From assembly GCF_002995495.1 (NCBI RefSeq), contig NZ_PVZV01000007.1, forward strand, positions 1 to 64,000: DNA of 64,000 nucleotides. Reading direction: 5' to 3'. The translations under genes and the position numbers were made by a program. Shown one piece after another: positions 8,199-16,102 of the stretch. A model generated the notes under the pieces. It ran no database searches and was not told the DNA's origin. It was given only the letters and a program-made list of their open reading frames with translations. How positions within the stretch are numbered: position 1 is the stretch's first letter; each line of letters starts with the position of its first letter. The stretch comes from Actinocorallia populi. Its GTDB lineage: Bacteria > Actinomycetota > Actinomycetes > Streptosporangiales > Streptosporangiaceae.

Positions 8199-9155
8199 TC
8201 AGGCAGTGAGGTGGGTGGCGAGCCGTCTGACGGTGTCGGCGAGCTCGGCCGGTTCGATGACGGCCACCGGGGCGGTGAGCGCGATGCGGGCGACGGTCAG
8301 GGCGAGCCGGTCGAGATCATCGTCGCGGATCCGGACGAGACAGGAGTCCGCCTCCATTTCGATCGGTGTGTGGTCCACCCGGCGGAGCACGCCCTCGAGT
8401 TCGGCGAACGCGGCGTTGACGGCGAGCTTCGCTTCATGGTGGCGGGGTATCGAGCCGACCGAGCTTGCGATGAATCTCGCCGCATCGCCACCCGGGATCT
8501 GGCGGGGTGTGAAATGACTGCCCGTCGGCCGGGGCTCCCGGAGCCGATCCAGCCGAAACGTGCGCCAGTCGTGGCGACGTCGGTCCCATGCCACGAGGTA
8601 CCAGCGATGGCCGGCGGTGGCGAGTTGGTGCGGTTGGACGAGCCGTCGGCTGTTTTCGCCGTCACGTCGCCGGTAGTCGAAACGCACGTCCTCACGGTCT
8701 CGGCACGCCGCGGCGAGCACGCTGAGTGCTTCGGGGTCGACGACGTCGTCGGCTGCCCGCCGCAGCGAAGCGACGCTCGAATGCAGCGCCGACACCCATC
8801 GGCGTAGCCGGTGGGGCAGGAGCTGTTCGATTTTCGTCAGGGCGCGCAGCGACGTCTCCTCCATGCCGCCGATGGCGGCCTCCGCGGCGTAGCGCAGTCC
8901 GACGACCACCGCGACGGCCTCGTCATCGTCGAGGACCAGGGGCGGCATGTGCGCCCCCGCTGCAAGTCGGTAGCCCCCGTGTTTTCCCGCCGTGGCATCG
9001 ACCGGATAGCCGAGGTCGCGCAGCCGATCGACGTCACGGCGCACCGTCCGCTCCGTGACCTCGAGGCGTTCGGCGAGTTCGACGCCACGCCACCATCGAC
9101 GGGTCTGAAGGAGCGAGAGCAGCTGCAGCGCTCGACCGGTGGGATCTTTCCGCAT
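8199..9155 (-). CDS. WYL domain transcriptional regulator
   Basis: This 318-residue DeoR/YafY-like regulator has an N-terminal winged HTH (LAERLEVTERTVRRDVDRLR, about 26-45) and a WYL domain in the second half (HRWYLVAWDRRRHDWRTFRL, about 190-210), followed by a WCX-type C-terminal part. WYL proteins bind nucleotides or small ligands and are usually divergent from their target. Here the divergent neighbour is an alpha/beta hydrolase at 9241, and the 85-base intergenic region holds the inverted repeat at 9178-9194. Confidence 0.92.
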   Translation of the reverse strand: MRKDPTGRALQLLSLLQTRRWWRGVELAERLEVTERTVRRDVDRLRDLGYPVDATAGKHGGYRLAAGAHMPPLVLDDDEAVAVVVGLRYAAEAAIGGMEETSLRALTKIEQLLPHRLRRWVSALHSSVASLRRAADDVVDPEALSVLAAACRDREDVRFDYRRRDGENSRRLVQPHQLATAGHRWYLVAWDRRRHDWRTFRLDRLREPRPTGSHFTPRQIPGGDAARFIASSVGSIPRHHEAKLAVNAAFAELEGVLRRVDHTPIEMEADSCLVRIRDDDLDRLALTVARIALTAPVAVIEPAELADTVRRLATHLTA

Positions 9156-9177
9156 TTTCTTAGTTTTCCACCTACTA

Positions 9178-9194
9178 CGGACCGGTCCTGTCCG
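9178..9194. promoter_or_regulatory. Likely operator of the WYL regulator
   Basis: CGGAC-N7-GTCCG (9178-9194) overlaps a perfect 10-base palindrome, GGACCGGTCC (9179-9188), in the short divergent region between the WYL gene and the hydrolase gene. Position and symmetry fit a repressor or activator site acting on both promoters. No experimental consensus is invoked. Confidence 0.5.
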
Positions 9195-9240
9195 CAGTGC
9201 GTCCTACGGTGATGGCAACCGATCAGAAGGAGGAAATGCA

Positions 9241-10185
9241 ATGTTCAATCCAACCGATTTTCCCGGGCCCGCCCTTGTTCCGGTCAACGGTGTGGAGCTC
9301 GAAGTCTTCGAAGCGGGCCGAGAGAACGCGGGAAATCCCATCGTGCTCTGCCACGGCTGGCCGGAGCATGCCTTTTCTTGGCGCTATCAGATGCCCGCCC
9401 TCGTCGCAGCGGGCTACCATGTCATCGTTCCGAACCAGCGGGGTTACGGCAACTCGTCCCGCCCGACCGAAGTGACGGACTACGACATCGAGCACCTGTC
9501 GGGTGACCTCGTCGCTCTCCTCGACCACTACGGATACGAAGACGCCGTCTTCGTCGGCCATGACTGGGGCGCGTTCGTCGTCTGGGGACTGGCCCTGTTG
9601 CACCCCGGCCGTGTGAACAAGGTGATCAACCTGAGCCTGCCCTACCAGGAGCGCGGAGAAAAGCCCTGGATCGAGCTCATGGAGGACATGTTCGGCGGCG
9701 ACTTCTACTTCGTCCACTTCAATCGACGGCCGGGCGTCGCGGACGCCGTATTCGACGACAACACCTTCCGGTTCCTCCGCAACATGTACCGGAAGAACCA
9801 GCCCCCCGCGGAGCCTCGGCCGGGCATGGCGCTGATCGATCTCGCCAGAGCGGAAACACCGCTCGGTGAGCCCGTCATGAGCGACGGCGAACTGGCCGTC
9901 TTCGTCTCCGCCTTCACATCATCGGGATTCACGGGCACCGTCAACTGGTACAGGAACCTCGACCGCAACTGGCATCTGCTGGCGGACGTGAACCCGATCA
10001 TCCAACAGCCCACCCTCATGATCTACGGCGACCGGGACACGGTCTCGCGGCCGGAGAACCTGACAGATTTCGTGCCCAACGCGGAAGTGGTCAGCCTGGA
10101 CTGCGGTCATTGGATCCAGCAGGAAAGGCCGGAGGAAACAAACCAGGCGATTTTGAAATGGCTGGAACAGCAGGGCGCCATCTAG
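9241..10185 (+). CDS. Alpha/beta hydrolase, epoxide hydrolase-like
   Basis: This 314-residue protein is a soluble alpha/beta hydrolase with HGWPEH at 39-44 (oxyanion loop), GHDWG at 106-110 with Asp108 as nucleophile, YGDRD as the acid region, and CGHWIQQERPE carrying the catalytic His. An Asp nucleophile with HGWP points to epoxide hydrolases or haloalkane dehalogenases rather than Ser esterases. The ATG at 9241 follows a strong AAGGAGG; an in-frame start at 9139 would run through the promoter region. It is divergent from the WYL regulator, which probably controls it. Confidence 0.9.
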   Translation: MFNPTDFPGPALVPVNGVELEVFEAGRENAGNPIVLCHGWPEHAFSWRYQMPALVAAGYHVIVPNQRGYGNSSRPTEVTDYDIEHLSGDLVALLDHYGYEDAVFVGHDWGAFVVWGLALLHPGRVNKVINLSLPYQERGEKPWIELMEDMFGGDFYFVHFNRRPGVADAVFDDNTFRFLRNMYRKNQPPAEPRPGMALIDLARAETPLGEPVMSDGELAVFVSAFTSSGFTGTVNWYRNLDRNWHLLADVNPIIQQPTLMIYGDRDTVSRPENLTDFVPNAEVVSLDCGHWIQQERPEETNQAILKWLEQQGAI

Positions 10186-10342
10186 TTCCGAGAGCGTTTC
10201 AAAGTCAAGCATGCCCTCCGGCTCGAGCACCCCGGTAGGACCAGGCGAACAGGCCGGCGGCCAGTCGGAAATCAGGCATCAGGTGCCTCGGGCACGAGTG
10301 ACGTGAGAGACGTCATCGTGCTCGGGGTGCCGGGGCCGAAGG

Positions 10343-10873
10343 TCATGGACAGCGGATCTCCCCGCGGACGCGGACGGTCTCGTCCGGCCCGCCCTCCTCG
10401 GCACCCGGACGGCTCAGCTCGACGTCGAAGGACGTCACTCCGAGCCGTCTGTCGGTGTCCATCCCAGTCGAGGAAGAGCTCTCGTACGGGCGGTCGGCAC
10501 CGACCGGGTAGGGGAAGGCCAGCACCGGCTGAAGCCACGCCGAGCGTTCTCCGAACGCATTGAGGACCACCATCCGGTAGGCCCTCCGCTCGTCCGCCTC
10601 GAACTCGGCCGAGTAGAAGTCGAACCCTTCATACGGGCTCTGGCAGGACACCTTCCCCTTGTCGGGTACGAGTCGGACGGCGCCGGAGACCTCCAGGTCG
10701 AGCGGCGACGCCCTGCACTGCCACAGCCACGCCCCCGCCACGCTCGCGACGAGAAGCGCGGTCAGCACCAAGAGCACCACGCAGGCCCTTCGCAGAGAAA
10801 AGATCGCCGCACCGCGTCCGACTCCGTTCGTCCAGACGGGCCGTCGGCGCTCATCTCGGTCAGATCCCAGCAT
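10343..10873 (-). CDS. Hypothetical single-pass membrane protein
   Basis: This 176-residue protein has a basic N-terminus (SDRDERRRPVWTNG), one transmembrane helix at about 29-49 (ACVVLLVLTALLVASVAGAW) and an extracytoplasmic domain of about 125 residues with two Cys (CRAS near 53 and CQSP near 77) plus a C-terminal Cys. I do not recognise the family. It is convergent with the hydrolase gene. The start could also be a few codons later; the overall call rests on the membrane helix and codon-like composition. Confidence 0.5.
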   Translation of the reverse strand: MLGSDRDERRRPVWTNGVGRGAAIFSLRRACVVLLVLTALLVASVAGAWLWQCRASPLDLEVSGAVRLVPDKGKVSCQSPYEGFDFYSAEFEADERRAYRMVVLNAFGERSAWLQPVLAFPYPVGADRPYESSSSTGMDTDRRLGVTSFDVELSRPGAEEGGPDETVRVRGEIRCP

Positions 10874-11050
10874 TCCTTGTCACCGCCGATCCTCCTGTCG
10901 CCGCTCGGCTCCGGCCGGACGCTACAGGCGGGTCGCCCGACGGGACAGTGACTCAGATCCCCCTTGCCCCGGCCGTGACGACGTTCCTGATCCCGCTCCC
11001 CCATCGACACACAGAGGGCGCTCCGGTTTCGCCTCAGGAGGTGAGCGCCC

Positions 11051-11809
11051 CTACATCCAGGTCTGCGCGTAGGCGTGCAGCGCGTCGCGGACGAACCTCG
11101 CCCCCGCGGCGTCGTCGTACATGCCGGCGAACCGGGGATCGTCGACGTACATGTCCCCCAGGCCTTTCACCATCCCGATCGAACACTCCCGGTCGCCCTC
11201 GGCCGTGGGGGTGCCCGGGATCCGGCTCAGCCACCGGACGTGCCGGGCGGCCAGTGACCGAGCCTGTTCCGAGGTCGGGGAGATCCCGGACTTCGCTGCG
11301 GCGACCCATGCGGCGACGAGGTCCTCGGTGTCCTGTTTCCAGGCCTGCTGCTGGTCGAGGGTCTTGCCGTGCCACCAGTCGTTGCCCGCCTGGAACGCGC
11401 GCTCGCCCCAGCGTGAGATCACCTCGTCCTTGTAGTGGTCGTTGAACCCCGCCAGCATGACGTCCATGCGCGGTTCCGCCCCTGCCTGCAGGGCCTCGAG
11501 CGTGTGTCGCACGGAGCGGATCTGCCGTTCGAGGCGGTCGCGTTCCTCTTCCAGTTCGGCGATGTGGGCGCGGAGCCCGTCGCACGTGTCCACATCGTCG
11601 GCCAGGACCTCGGCGATGGCCGGCAGGCCCATGCCGAGCCGGCGCATGAGCAGGATCCGCTGCAGCCGGGCGACCGCGTCCGGACCGTAGTAGCGGTACC
11701 CGTTCGCGCCGACCCGGGACGGGGCCAGGAGCCCGACGCGGTCGTAGTGACGCAGAGTGCGGCTGGTGATGCCGGCCCGCGTCGCGAGCTCCTGGATCGT
11801 CCATTCCAT
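11051..11809 (-). CDS. TipA-like MerR family regulator with TipAS domain
   Basis: This 252-residue protein has a MerR winged HTH in the first 70 residues (IQELATRAGITSRTLRHYDRVGLL), a long dimerisation coiled coil (about 78-115, ELEEERDRLERQIRSVRHTLEAL) and a C-terminal TipAS-type drug-binding domain (FNDHYKDEVISRWGERAF; W-rich). TipAL proteins activate their own promoter on binding thiopeptides and similar compounds. The start is the ATG at 11809 (MEWTIQELA). It lies ten bases after the DUF2268 stop, so the two share an mRNA and probably the MerR-type promoter at 12712-12742. Confidence 0.9.
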   Translation of the reverse strand: MEWTIQELATRAGITSRTLRHYDRVGLLAPSRVGANGYRYYGPDAVARLQRILLMRRLGMGLPAIAEVLADDVDTCDGLRAHIAELEEERDRLERQIRSVRHTLEALQAGAEPRMDVMLAGFNDHYKDEVISRWGERAFQAGNDWWHGKTLDQQQAWKQDTEDLVAAWVAAAKSGISPTSEQARSLAARHVRWLSRIPGTPTAEGDRECSIGMVKGLGDMYVDDPRFAGMYDDAAGARFVRDALHAYAQTWM

Positions 11810-11819
11810 GGTTCCAGTG

Positions 11820-12704
11820 TCACCTGCGGCGGAGCGTGGCGGCGATGATCTCCGCACTGTCGGCGTGCAGGGCCTGCGCCGCCGTCTGCCCGGTCTCCGC
11901 CAGGTAGGTGTCGACCAGCCGGTTGCCCGCGGCGTAGCCGGCGCCCATCGGCAGCCCCACGGGGGTGAGGCCGAAGAGCTCGGCACTGGGATCGCCGTGC
12001 ACCCAGGCGGTGAAGTTCTGCATGCCCGTCACGTCGAGCCCGGTGAGCACCTTGTCGAAGACCTCGTCGTCGTGCAGGTGCGGCACGCCGATGCGGGCGT
12101 GGCCGAGCTCGTCGCCGTAGAGCTGGCGGGCGAAGGCGTCGGCGAGGCCCTCTCCGACGATGTGTTCGCCGACCGTGACGGTCATCGGGTCCCACACGAC
12201 TCCACCCGGGCTCCACCGCAGGTTGTGGTGCAGTTCGTGCACAGCGGTGGCCTCCAACCGCTCCACGTTCTCGGGGAAGGGCCAGAACGTGATGGAGATG
12301 TTACCCGAGATGCCGCCGAACCCGGTCAGTCCCTTGCAAGGGCCCATGAAGTGTTCGTCACCGGGATCTCCGAGAACGAACAGCACGGTGATGTCCGGGG
12401 CCTCCAGTCCCGGCGTCGCCTCCAGCAGTACGGCGAGAGCGTTGTCGAGCGCGCGTTGCATCCGCTCCCAGGCCCCGGCCGCCGCCAGGGTCTCGAGTGC
12501 GTCGAGGCAACGCTCCTCGTCGCGGTCGATGGGGAACCCGGATGTTTCGAGATGCACGGCGACCAGGTCGAGCTCGCCGGGGTGGTAGCGGTACATGCCC
12601 TTGTTGGCCTCCAGCATCGAACGCAGCAGGTCGACGCGGTCCGCGACCGGGGCCAGCAGGATTCGCCTCATGGCGGTGTAGGTGTCAAGAACAGTGATCG
12701 ACAT
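11820..12704 (-). CDS. DUF2268 family putative Zn-dependent protease
   Basis: This 294-residue protein carries the metalloprotease motif HELHH at 156-160, within TAVHELHHNLRW, and a downstream GEGLADAFA (about 184-192) whose Glu can be the third zinc ligand. This is the pattern of DUF2268 predicted Zn-dependent proteases. It has no signal peptide, so it should be cytoplasmic. The ATG at 12704 was chosen over an upstream start at 12812, because the MerR-type promoter at 12712-12742 predicts a transcript starting almost exactly at this ATG. It is followed by the TipA-like regulator. Confidence 0.85.
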   Translation of the reverse strand: MSITVLDTYTAMRRILLAPVADRVDLLRSMLEANKGMYRYHPGELDLVAVHLETSGFPIDRDEERCLDALETLAAAGAWERMQRALDNALAVLLEATPGLEAPDITVLFVLGDPGDEHFMGPCKGLTGFGGISGNISITFWPFPENVERLEATAVHELHHNLRWSPGGVVWDPMTVTVGEHIVGEGLADAFARQLYGDELGHARIGVPHLHDDEVFDKVLTGLDVTGMQNFTAWVHGDPSAELFGLTPVGLPMGAGYAAGNRLVDTYLAETGQTAAQALHADSAEIIAATLRRR

Positions 12705-12711
12705 GGCTCCG

Positions 12712-12742
12712 AGGCTAGAAGTTGACGCAGCGTCAAGGTCAA
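12712..12742 (-). promoter_or_regulatory. MerR-type promoter with 19-base spacer and central palindrome
   Basis: On the minus strand, -35 TTGACC (12737-12742) and -10 TAGCCT (12712-12717) are separated by 19 bases, the overlong spacer that MerR activators correct. The spacer contains TTGACGC-T-GCGTCAA (12722-12736), a palindrome exactly between the two boxes. The predicted transcription start (about 12705) is next to the ATG at 12704, so the DUF2268 mRNA is probably leaderless. The TipA-like protein encoded downstream is the obvious activator. Confidence 0.8.
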
Positions 12743-12819
12743 ACCAGCGACTCTCCTCGTCCGGTCCCGGCACTCCTCCGCGAAAGGAGGCGTGCCGGGC
12801 CGAACTCTCCACGACGCCG

Positions 12820-13233
12820 TTACAAGGTCACCAGTGCCTTGCTCGCGACGTGCGGATCACACAGCGGTCGCAGCGCCAGCCGGACCAGCGCCAGAGCGTT
12901 GTCGTCTCCGGCGATCCGGTTGGCGCTCAGCTCGCCGCAGGCCGCGCACTGGTGCACGATCATCCACTCGCCGTCCGGCCGCACCGACACGCTGAGCGCG
13001 TCCATGCGGCCGCGGCACGACGCGCCGCGGTCACCCGGGACCCGCCGGTCCACATGCAGGCTGACCAGGCAGGTCGGGCAGTGGTTGCGGTGAGCCGTGC
13101 CCGGCGCGATCGAGGGCACGTCGAGCCGGCAGCCGACACACCGGAAGTCCCGTGATCGGTGCTGGTCGTGCTCGTGCAGCACGCTCTTGCGCTTTTGCTC
13201 CCGCCCTGGACGTGGGGCCGTGTGCCGGGGCAT
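12820..13233 (-). CDS. RNHCP domain protein (second of pair)
   Basis: This 137-residue protein contains HRNHCPTCLVSLHVD, the signature of RNHCP proteins, plus CxxC pairs (FRCVGCRLDV and CAACGEL) that should bind zinc. The function of the family is unknown; it is a small cytoplasmic zinc-ribbon protein. The ATG at 13233 overlaps the stop of the upstream RNHCP gene (TGATG), so translation is coupled. An in-frame GTG one codon earlier is possible. The two proteins share order and motifs, so they are diverged tandem duplicates. Confidence 0.88.
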   Translation of the reverse strand: MPRHTAPRPGREQKRKSVLHEHDQHRSRDFRCVGCRLDVPSIAPGTAHRNHCPTCLVSLHVDRRVPGDRGASCRGRMDALSVSVRPDGEWMIVHQCAACGELSANRIAGDDNALALVRLALRPLCDPHVASKALVTL

Positions 13234-13589
13234 CACAGGTCCCCGAACGTCTCGAGCGGGAACGGGGGCTGGGCGAGCGGCCGCACGGCCATGCGCAGCA
13301 GGATGAGCTGGTTGTCATCCGGGCTGACCGGGTTGGAGGTCAGCTCGTCGCAGCGCACGCACCGGTGGATGATCCGCCAGTCACCGTTGCGGAGCACGGC
13401 GATGGAGACCGGCGACATCCGGGACCGGCACTCGCTGGATCCGCCGTCGAACTGGTCGATGACGTGCAGCGAGTGCAGGCAGGACGGGCAGTGGTTGCGG
13501 CGGCTGCCGTCGGCGGCGCGAACGGTCACGGTGAGACCGCACCGCGTGCAGCCGAAGGTATCGATTTTGGGGATGTTGTTGACAGGCAC
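13233..13589 (-). CDS. RNHCP domain protein (first of pair)
   Basis: This 118-residue protein has RRNHCPSCLHSLHV (about 40-53), an N-terminal CTRCG and a later CVRCDEL, so it has the same three-part Cys layout as its downstream neighbour. I start it at GTG 13589 (VPVNNIPKI) because AAGGAG lies 9 bases upstream; longer frames to 13664 lack a ribosome site. It is the promoter-proximal gene of a two-gene operon of RNHCP proteins. Confidence 0.87.
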   Translation of the reverse strand: MPVNNIPKIDTFGCTRCGLTVTVRAADGSRRNHCPSCLHSLHVIDQFDGGSSECRSRMSPVSIAVLRNGDWRIIHRCVRCDELTSNPVSPDDNQLILLRMAVRPLAQPPFPLETFGDL

Positions 13590-13811
13590 CCGAAGGGCTC
13601 CTTGCTGAGGAACGAACAAGACAGCAGGAGTGAGCCGAGCGGGCCTCGAGTGCCGACGGAGCACGCGAACGTGCTGTTACAACGGACACCGAGGAACGCT
13701 CGGCGTGGGCCGGGGCATACAACACCCTCTCTGAAATCCGGGATCGCGAGGACGGCAGGGAGCCGCCGTCGGCGAGGCTAGCGAAGCCGGTCGCGGGCGC
13801 GCCAACCATTT

Positions 13812-13854
13812 ACCGGCGCGGAGGGGCGGTGCGGGAGCGCCCCTCCGCGCCGGT
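13812..13854 (-). terminator. Hairpin terminator after the AhpD-like gene
   Basis: ACCGGCGCGGAGGGGCG pairs with CGCCCCTCCGCGCCGGT around a 9-base loop, a 17-base perfect stem lying six bases after the stop at 13860 on the minus strand. It lacks a U-run beyond a short AAATGG, so it may act as a hairpin-only terminator, as is common in high-GC actinomycetes. Confidence 0.65.
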
Positions 13855-13859
13855 GTGGA

Positions 13860-14333
13860 TCAGCCGAACTGGCCGGGCTGGTAGTCCCCGGCGGGCTGGC
13901 GGACGATGGTGTTCATCCGGTTGAACGCGTTGATGACGGCGATCAGGGAGACCAGGGCGGCGAGCTGGTCCTCGTCGTAGTGCTCGGCGGCGTTCGCCCA
14001 GGCCTCGTCGGTGACCCCGCCGGCCGCGTCGGCGATGCGGGTGCCCTGCTCCGCCAGCTCCAGCGCGGCGCGTTCGGCGTCCGTGAAGACGGTGGCCTCC
14101 CGCCACGCGGCGACCAGGTTGAGGCGCAGAGGCGTCTCACCGGCGGCGAGGGCGTCCTTGGTGTGCATGTCGGTGCAGAAACCGCAGCCGTTGATCTGGC
14201 TCGCGCGGATCTTGACCAGTTCCTGCGTCGCCGTCGGCAGCCCCGAGCCGGACACCGCCCGGTCCGCCGAGATGAGGGCCTTGAGGACCTTGCCGGAAAC
14301 GGCGTTGCCGAAAAGGTTCAGACGGGCGTCCAT
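13860..14333 (-). CDS. AhpD-like carboxymuconolactone decarboxylase family protein
   Basis: This 157-residue protein has the AhpD redox motif CGFCTDMH (Cys50, Cys53, His57) preceded by ELVKIRASQINGC, the carboxymuconolactone decarboxylase signature. Such proteins are alkylhydroperoxidase-type, all-helical oligomers with a thiol pair. The ATG at 14333 gives the usual family length. It is followed by the strong hairpin at 13812-13854. The DUF1349 gene lies upstream on the same strand with a 74-base gap, so linkage to it is uncertain. Confidence 0.9.
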   Translation of the reverse strand: MDARLNLFGNAVSGKVLKALISADRAVSGSGLPTATQELVKIRASQINGCGFCTDMHTKDALAAGETPLRLNLVAAWREATVFTDAERAALELAEQGTRIADAAGGVTDEAWANAAEHYDEDQLAALVSLIAVINAFNRMNTIVRQPAGDYQPGQFG

Positions 14334-14407
14334 GGTTCATTCCTCTGCTGTCGTCTTCGGGTTGTACACAGGAGACCGAACAGCCCCGCCGAATGTGACG
14401 GCCCGGA

Positions 14408-15004
14408 TCAGGGAATTTCGTGCAGGCCGGTGTCGGCGGGGCCGAGGGTGAAGCGGGTGAAGCGGACCTGGAGGCCCCCGCGCTGGGGCGAGCAGCAGAA
14501 CGGCCCCGCCTTCGCGGCCGCGTCCGGCGGAAGGTAGGCGAGGCGGACCATCCGCCAGGGGCCGTCGCCGCTGCGGGCGCGGACGGTCAGCGCGTCGCCG
14601 GACCGGCTGGCGCGCACGGTGACCGGCGTGCCGGCCCAGTCGGGGACGGGCGCCAGCGACCAGTCCGAGGTGCCGTGGGTGACGACGGCCCCCAGGTGCG
14701 GGGCGCCGTCCGTCGCTTCGACGCCGGCCTTCACCCAGGTCCGCTCGTCGACGCGGACCATCACCCCTGCCTGGTCGTACAGGGCGGTCAGGTCGGCTTC
14801 GAACGTCACCTCGACCGCGGTGCCGTCGGGGAGGTCGGCGAGCAGCGCGTGCCCGTCGTCGTGGACGAACCCGTAACTCGTGTGGCGCCAGAAGTCGCCG
14901 CCCTCGGCCGTGGTCACCACGAGGGCGTCGCCGTCCCGCTCCGCCCCGGGCGGCGGGTTGAGCCACCCGGCCTCTTCCCACGGCACGTCTCCCTCGAAGC
15001 CCAT
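14408..15004 (-). CDS. DUF1349 domain protein (concanavalin-like fold)
   Basis: This 198-residue protein is DUF1349-like: WLNPPPGAERDGDALVVTT at the start, ALYDQAGVMVRVDERTWVKAGVE in the middle and GPFCCSPQRGGLQVRFTRF at the end, a regulation-of-arabinose (YesU-like) jelly-roll. These are cytoplasmic lectin-like proteins of unclear role. The ATG at 15004 was preferred over the longer frame to 15079. It lies 84 bases after the FecCD permease on the same strand and might be part of the iron operon, but there is no functional link known to me. Confidence 0.8.
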   Translation of the reverse strand: MGFEGDVPWEEAGWLNPPPGAERDGDALVVTTAEGGDFWRHTSYGFVHDDGHALLADLPDGTAVEVTFEADLTALYDQAGVMVRVDERTWVKAGVEATDGAPHLGAVVTHGTSDWSLAPVPDWAGTPVTVRASRSGDALTVRARSGDGPWRMVRLAYLPPDAAAKAGPFCCSPQRGGLQVRFTRFTLGPADTGLHEIP

Positions 15005-15088
15005 GGCCGTCCCGCCTTCCGCTCGCGCACGCCGTCTCCGGTCCTGGAACGTCCTATGCCGAAGATCGACCGGTGTCAATCGGGGCGG

Positions 15089-16102
15089 TCAGACGCGGTG
15101 GGGGCCGGGCCTGACGAGGAGCCAGAGGAGGTAGGGGGCGCCGACGACACCGGTGACGACGCCGGCGGGCAGGAGGACGCCCGGAATGGTGAACTGGGCG
15201 ACGAGGTCGGAGGCGAGCAGGAGGGCGGCGCCGATGAGGGCGGAGGGCAGCAGCGCGAGGGAGCCCGTTCCGGTGACGCGGCGGGCGATCGGGGCGCTGA
15301 CCAGGGCCACGAACGGCAGGGGCCCGACGACGGCGACGGCGACCGCCGCCAGGGCCGCGGCGAGGCCGAGCAGGAGCGTGCGGGTGCGGTCGACCTTCAC
15401 GCCGAGGGCGGCCGCGGGATCGTCGCCGAGTTCGAGCACCGCCAGGCGGCTGCCGTGGCAGAGCGCGACGGGCAGCAGCACGGCGGCGCAGACCGCCAGG
15501 GTCAGCGAGGTGTCCCATCCGGCCCGGCCGAGGCTGCCGTTGATCCAGACCAGGGCGTCCTGGGCGTCGCGGATGTCGCTGCGGGTGAAGACGTAGGACA
15601 CCACGCAGGTGCACAGGGCGGAGATGCCGATCCCGACGATGACGAGCTGGTGGGCGGCGCGCCGCCAGGACAGCAGGTAGAGGGCGGCGGTCGCGGCGAG
15701 GGTCCCGCCGAGCACGGCGCCGGTGAGGGCGAAGCCGCTGAGCCCGAAGACGACGAGGCCGACGACGCCCGCCGCGCTCGCGCTGTTGGTGACGCCGATG
15801 ACGTCCGGGCTGGCCAGCGGGTTGCGCAGGACCGACTGGAGCAGCGCGCCCGACAGGCCGAGGCACGCCCCGGCGAGGAGCGCGGTGAGCATGCGCGGCA
15901 TGCGCAGTTCCATGATGACGAACCGGGTCATCGCGTCCGCGCGGCCGATCACCGCGGAGAAGACCTCCGGCGGGCTGACCGACGCCTTGCCGACCGCCAG
16001 GCCGAGGACCGCCAGGGCGGCGATCACCAGGGCGAGGACCGCGGTGACCCCCGCCTCGCGCAGCCGCGCCCGGCGGGCCGCCGGGGAGGAGAGTGCGGTC
16101 AT
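15089..16102 (-). CDS. FecCD family iron-siderophore ABC permease
   Basis: This 337-residue permease has about ten transmembrane helices and the FecCD landmarks RMPRMLTALLAGACLGLSGALLQ and NPLASPDVIGV near the N-terminal third, with GPLPFVALVSAPIARR near the C-terminus. It starts at ATG 16102, overlapping the upstream permease stop by ATGA. Together the two permeases form the membrane channel for an Fe3+-siderophore. No ATPase gene follows; the next gene is DUF1349. Confidence 0.92.
   Translation of the reverse strand: MTALSSPAARRARLREAGVTAVLALVIAALAVLGLAVGKASVSPPEVFSAVIGRADAMTRFVIMELRMPRMLTALLAGACLGLSGALLQSVLRNPLASPDVIGVTNSASAAGVVGLVVFGLSGFALTGAVLGGTLAATAALYLLSWRRAAHQLVIVGIGISALCTCVVSYVFTRSDIRDAQDALVWINGSLGRAGWDTSLTLAVCAAVLLPVALCHGSRLAVLELGDDPAAALGVKVDRTRTLLLGLAAALAAVAVAVVGPLPFVALVSAPIARRVTGTGSLALLPSALIGAALLLASDLVAQFTIPGVLLPAGVVTGVVGAPYLLWLLVRPGPHRV

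Noticed and set aside
8090-8517. C-terminal extension of the NUDIX protein by about 150 residues
   Set aside because: It is antisense to the WYL gene and Ser/Arg-rich; a one-base frameshift explains a natural stop at 8089.
10186-10342. Possible terminator or small gene between the alpha/beta hydrolase and the membrane protein
   Set aside because: No clear stem-loop or coding frame with a ribosome site could be found.
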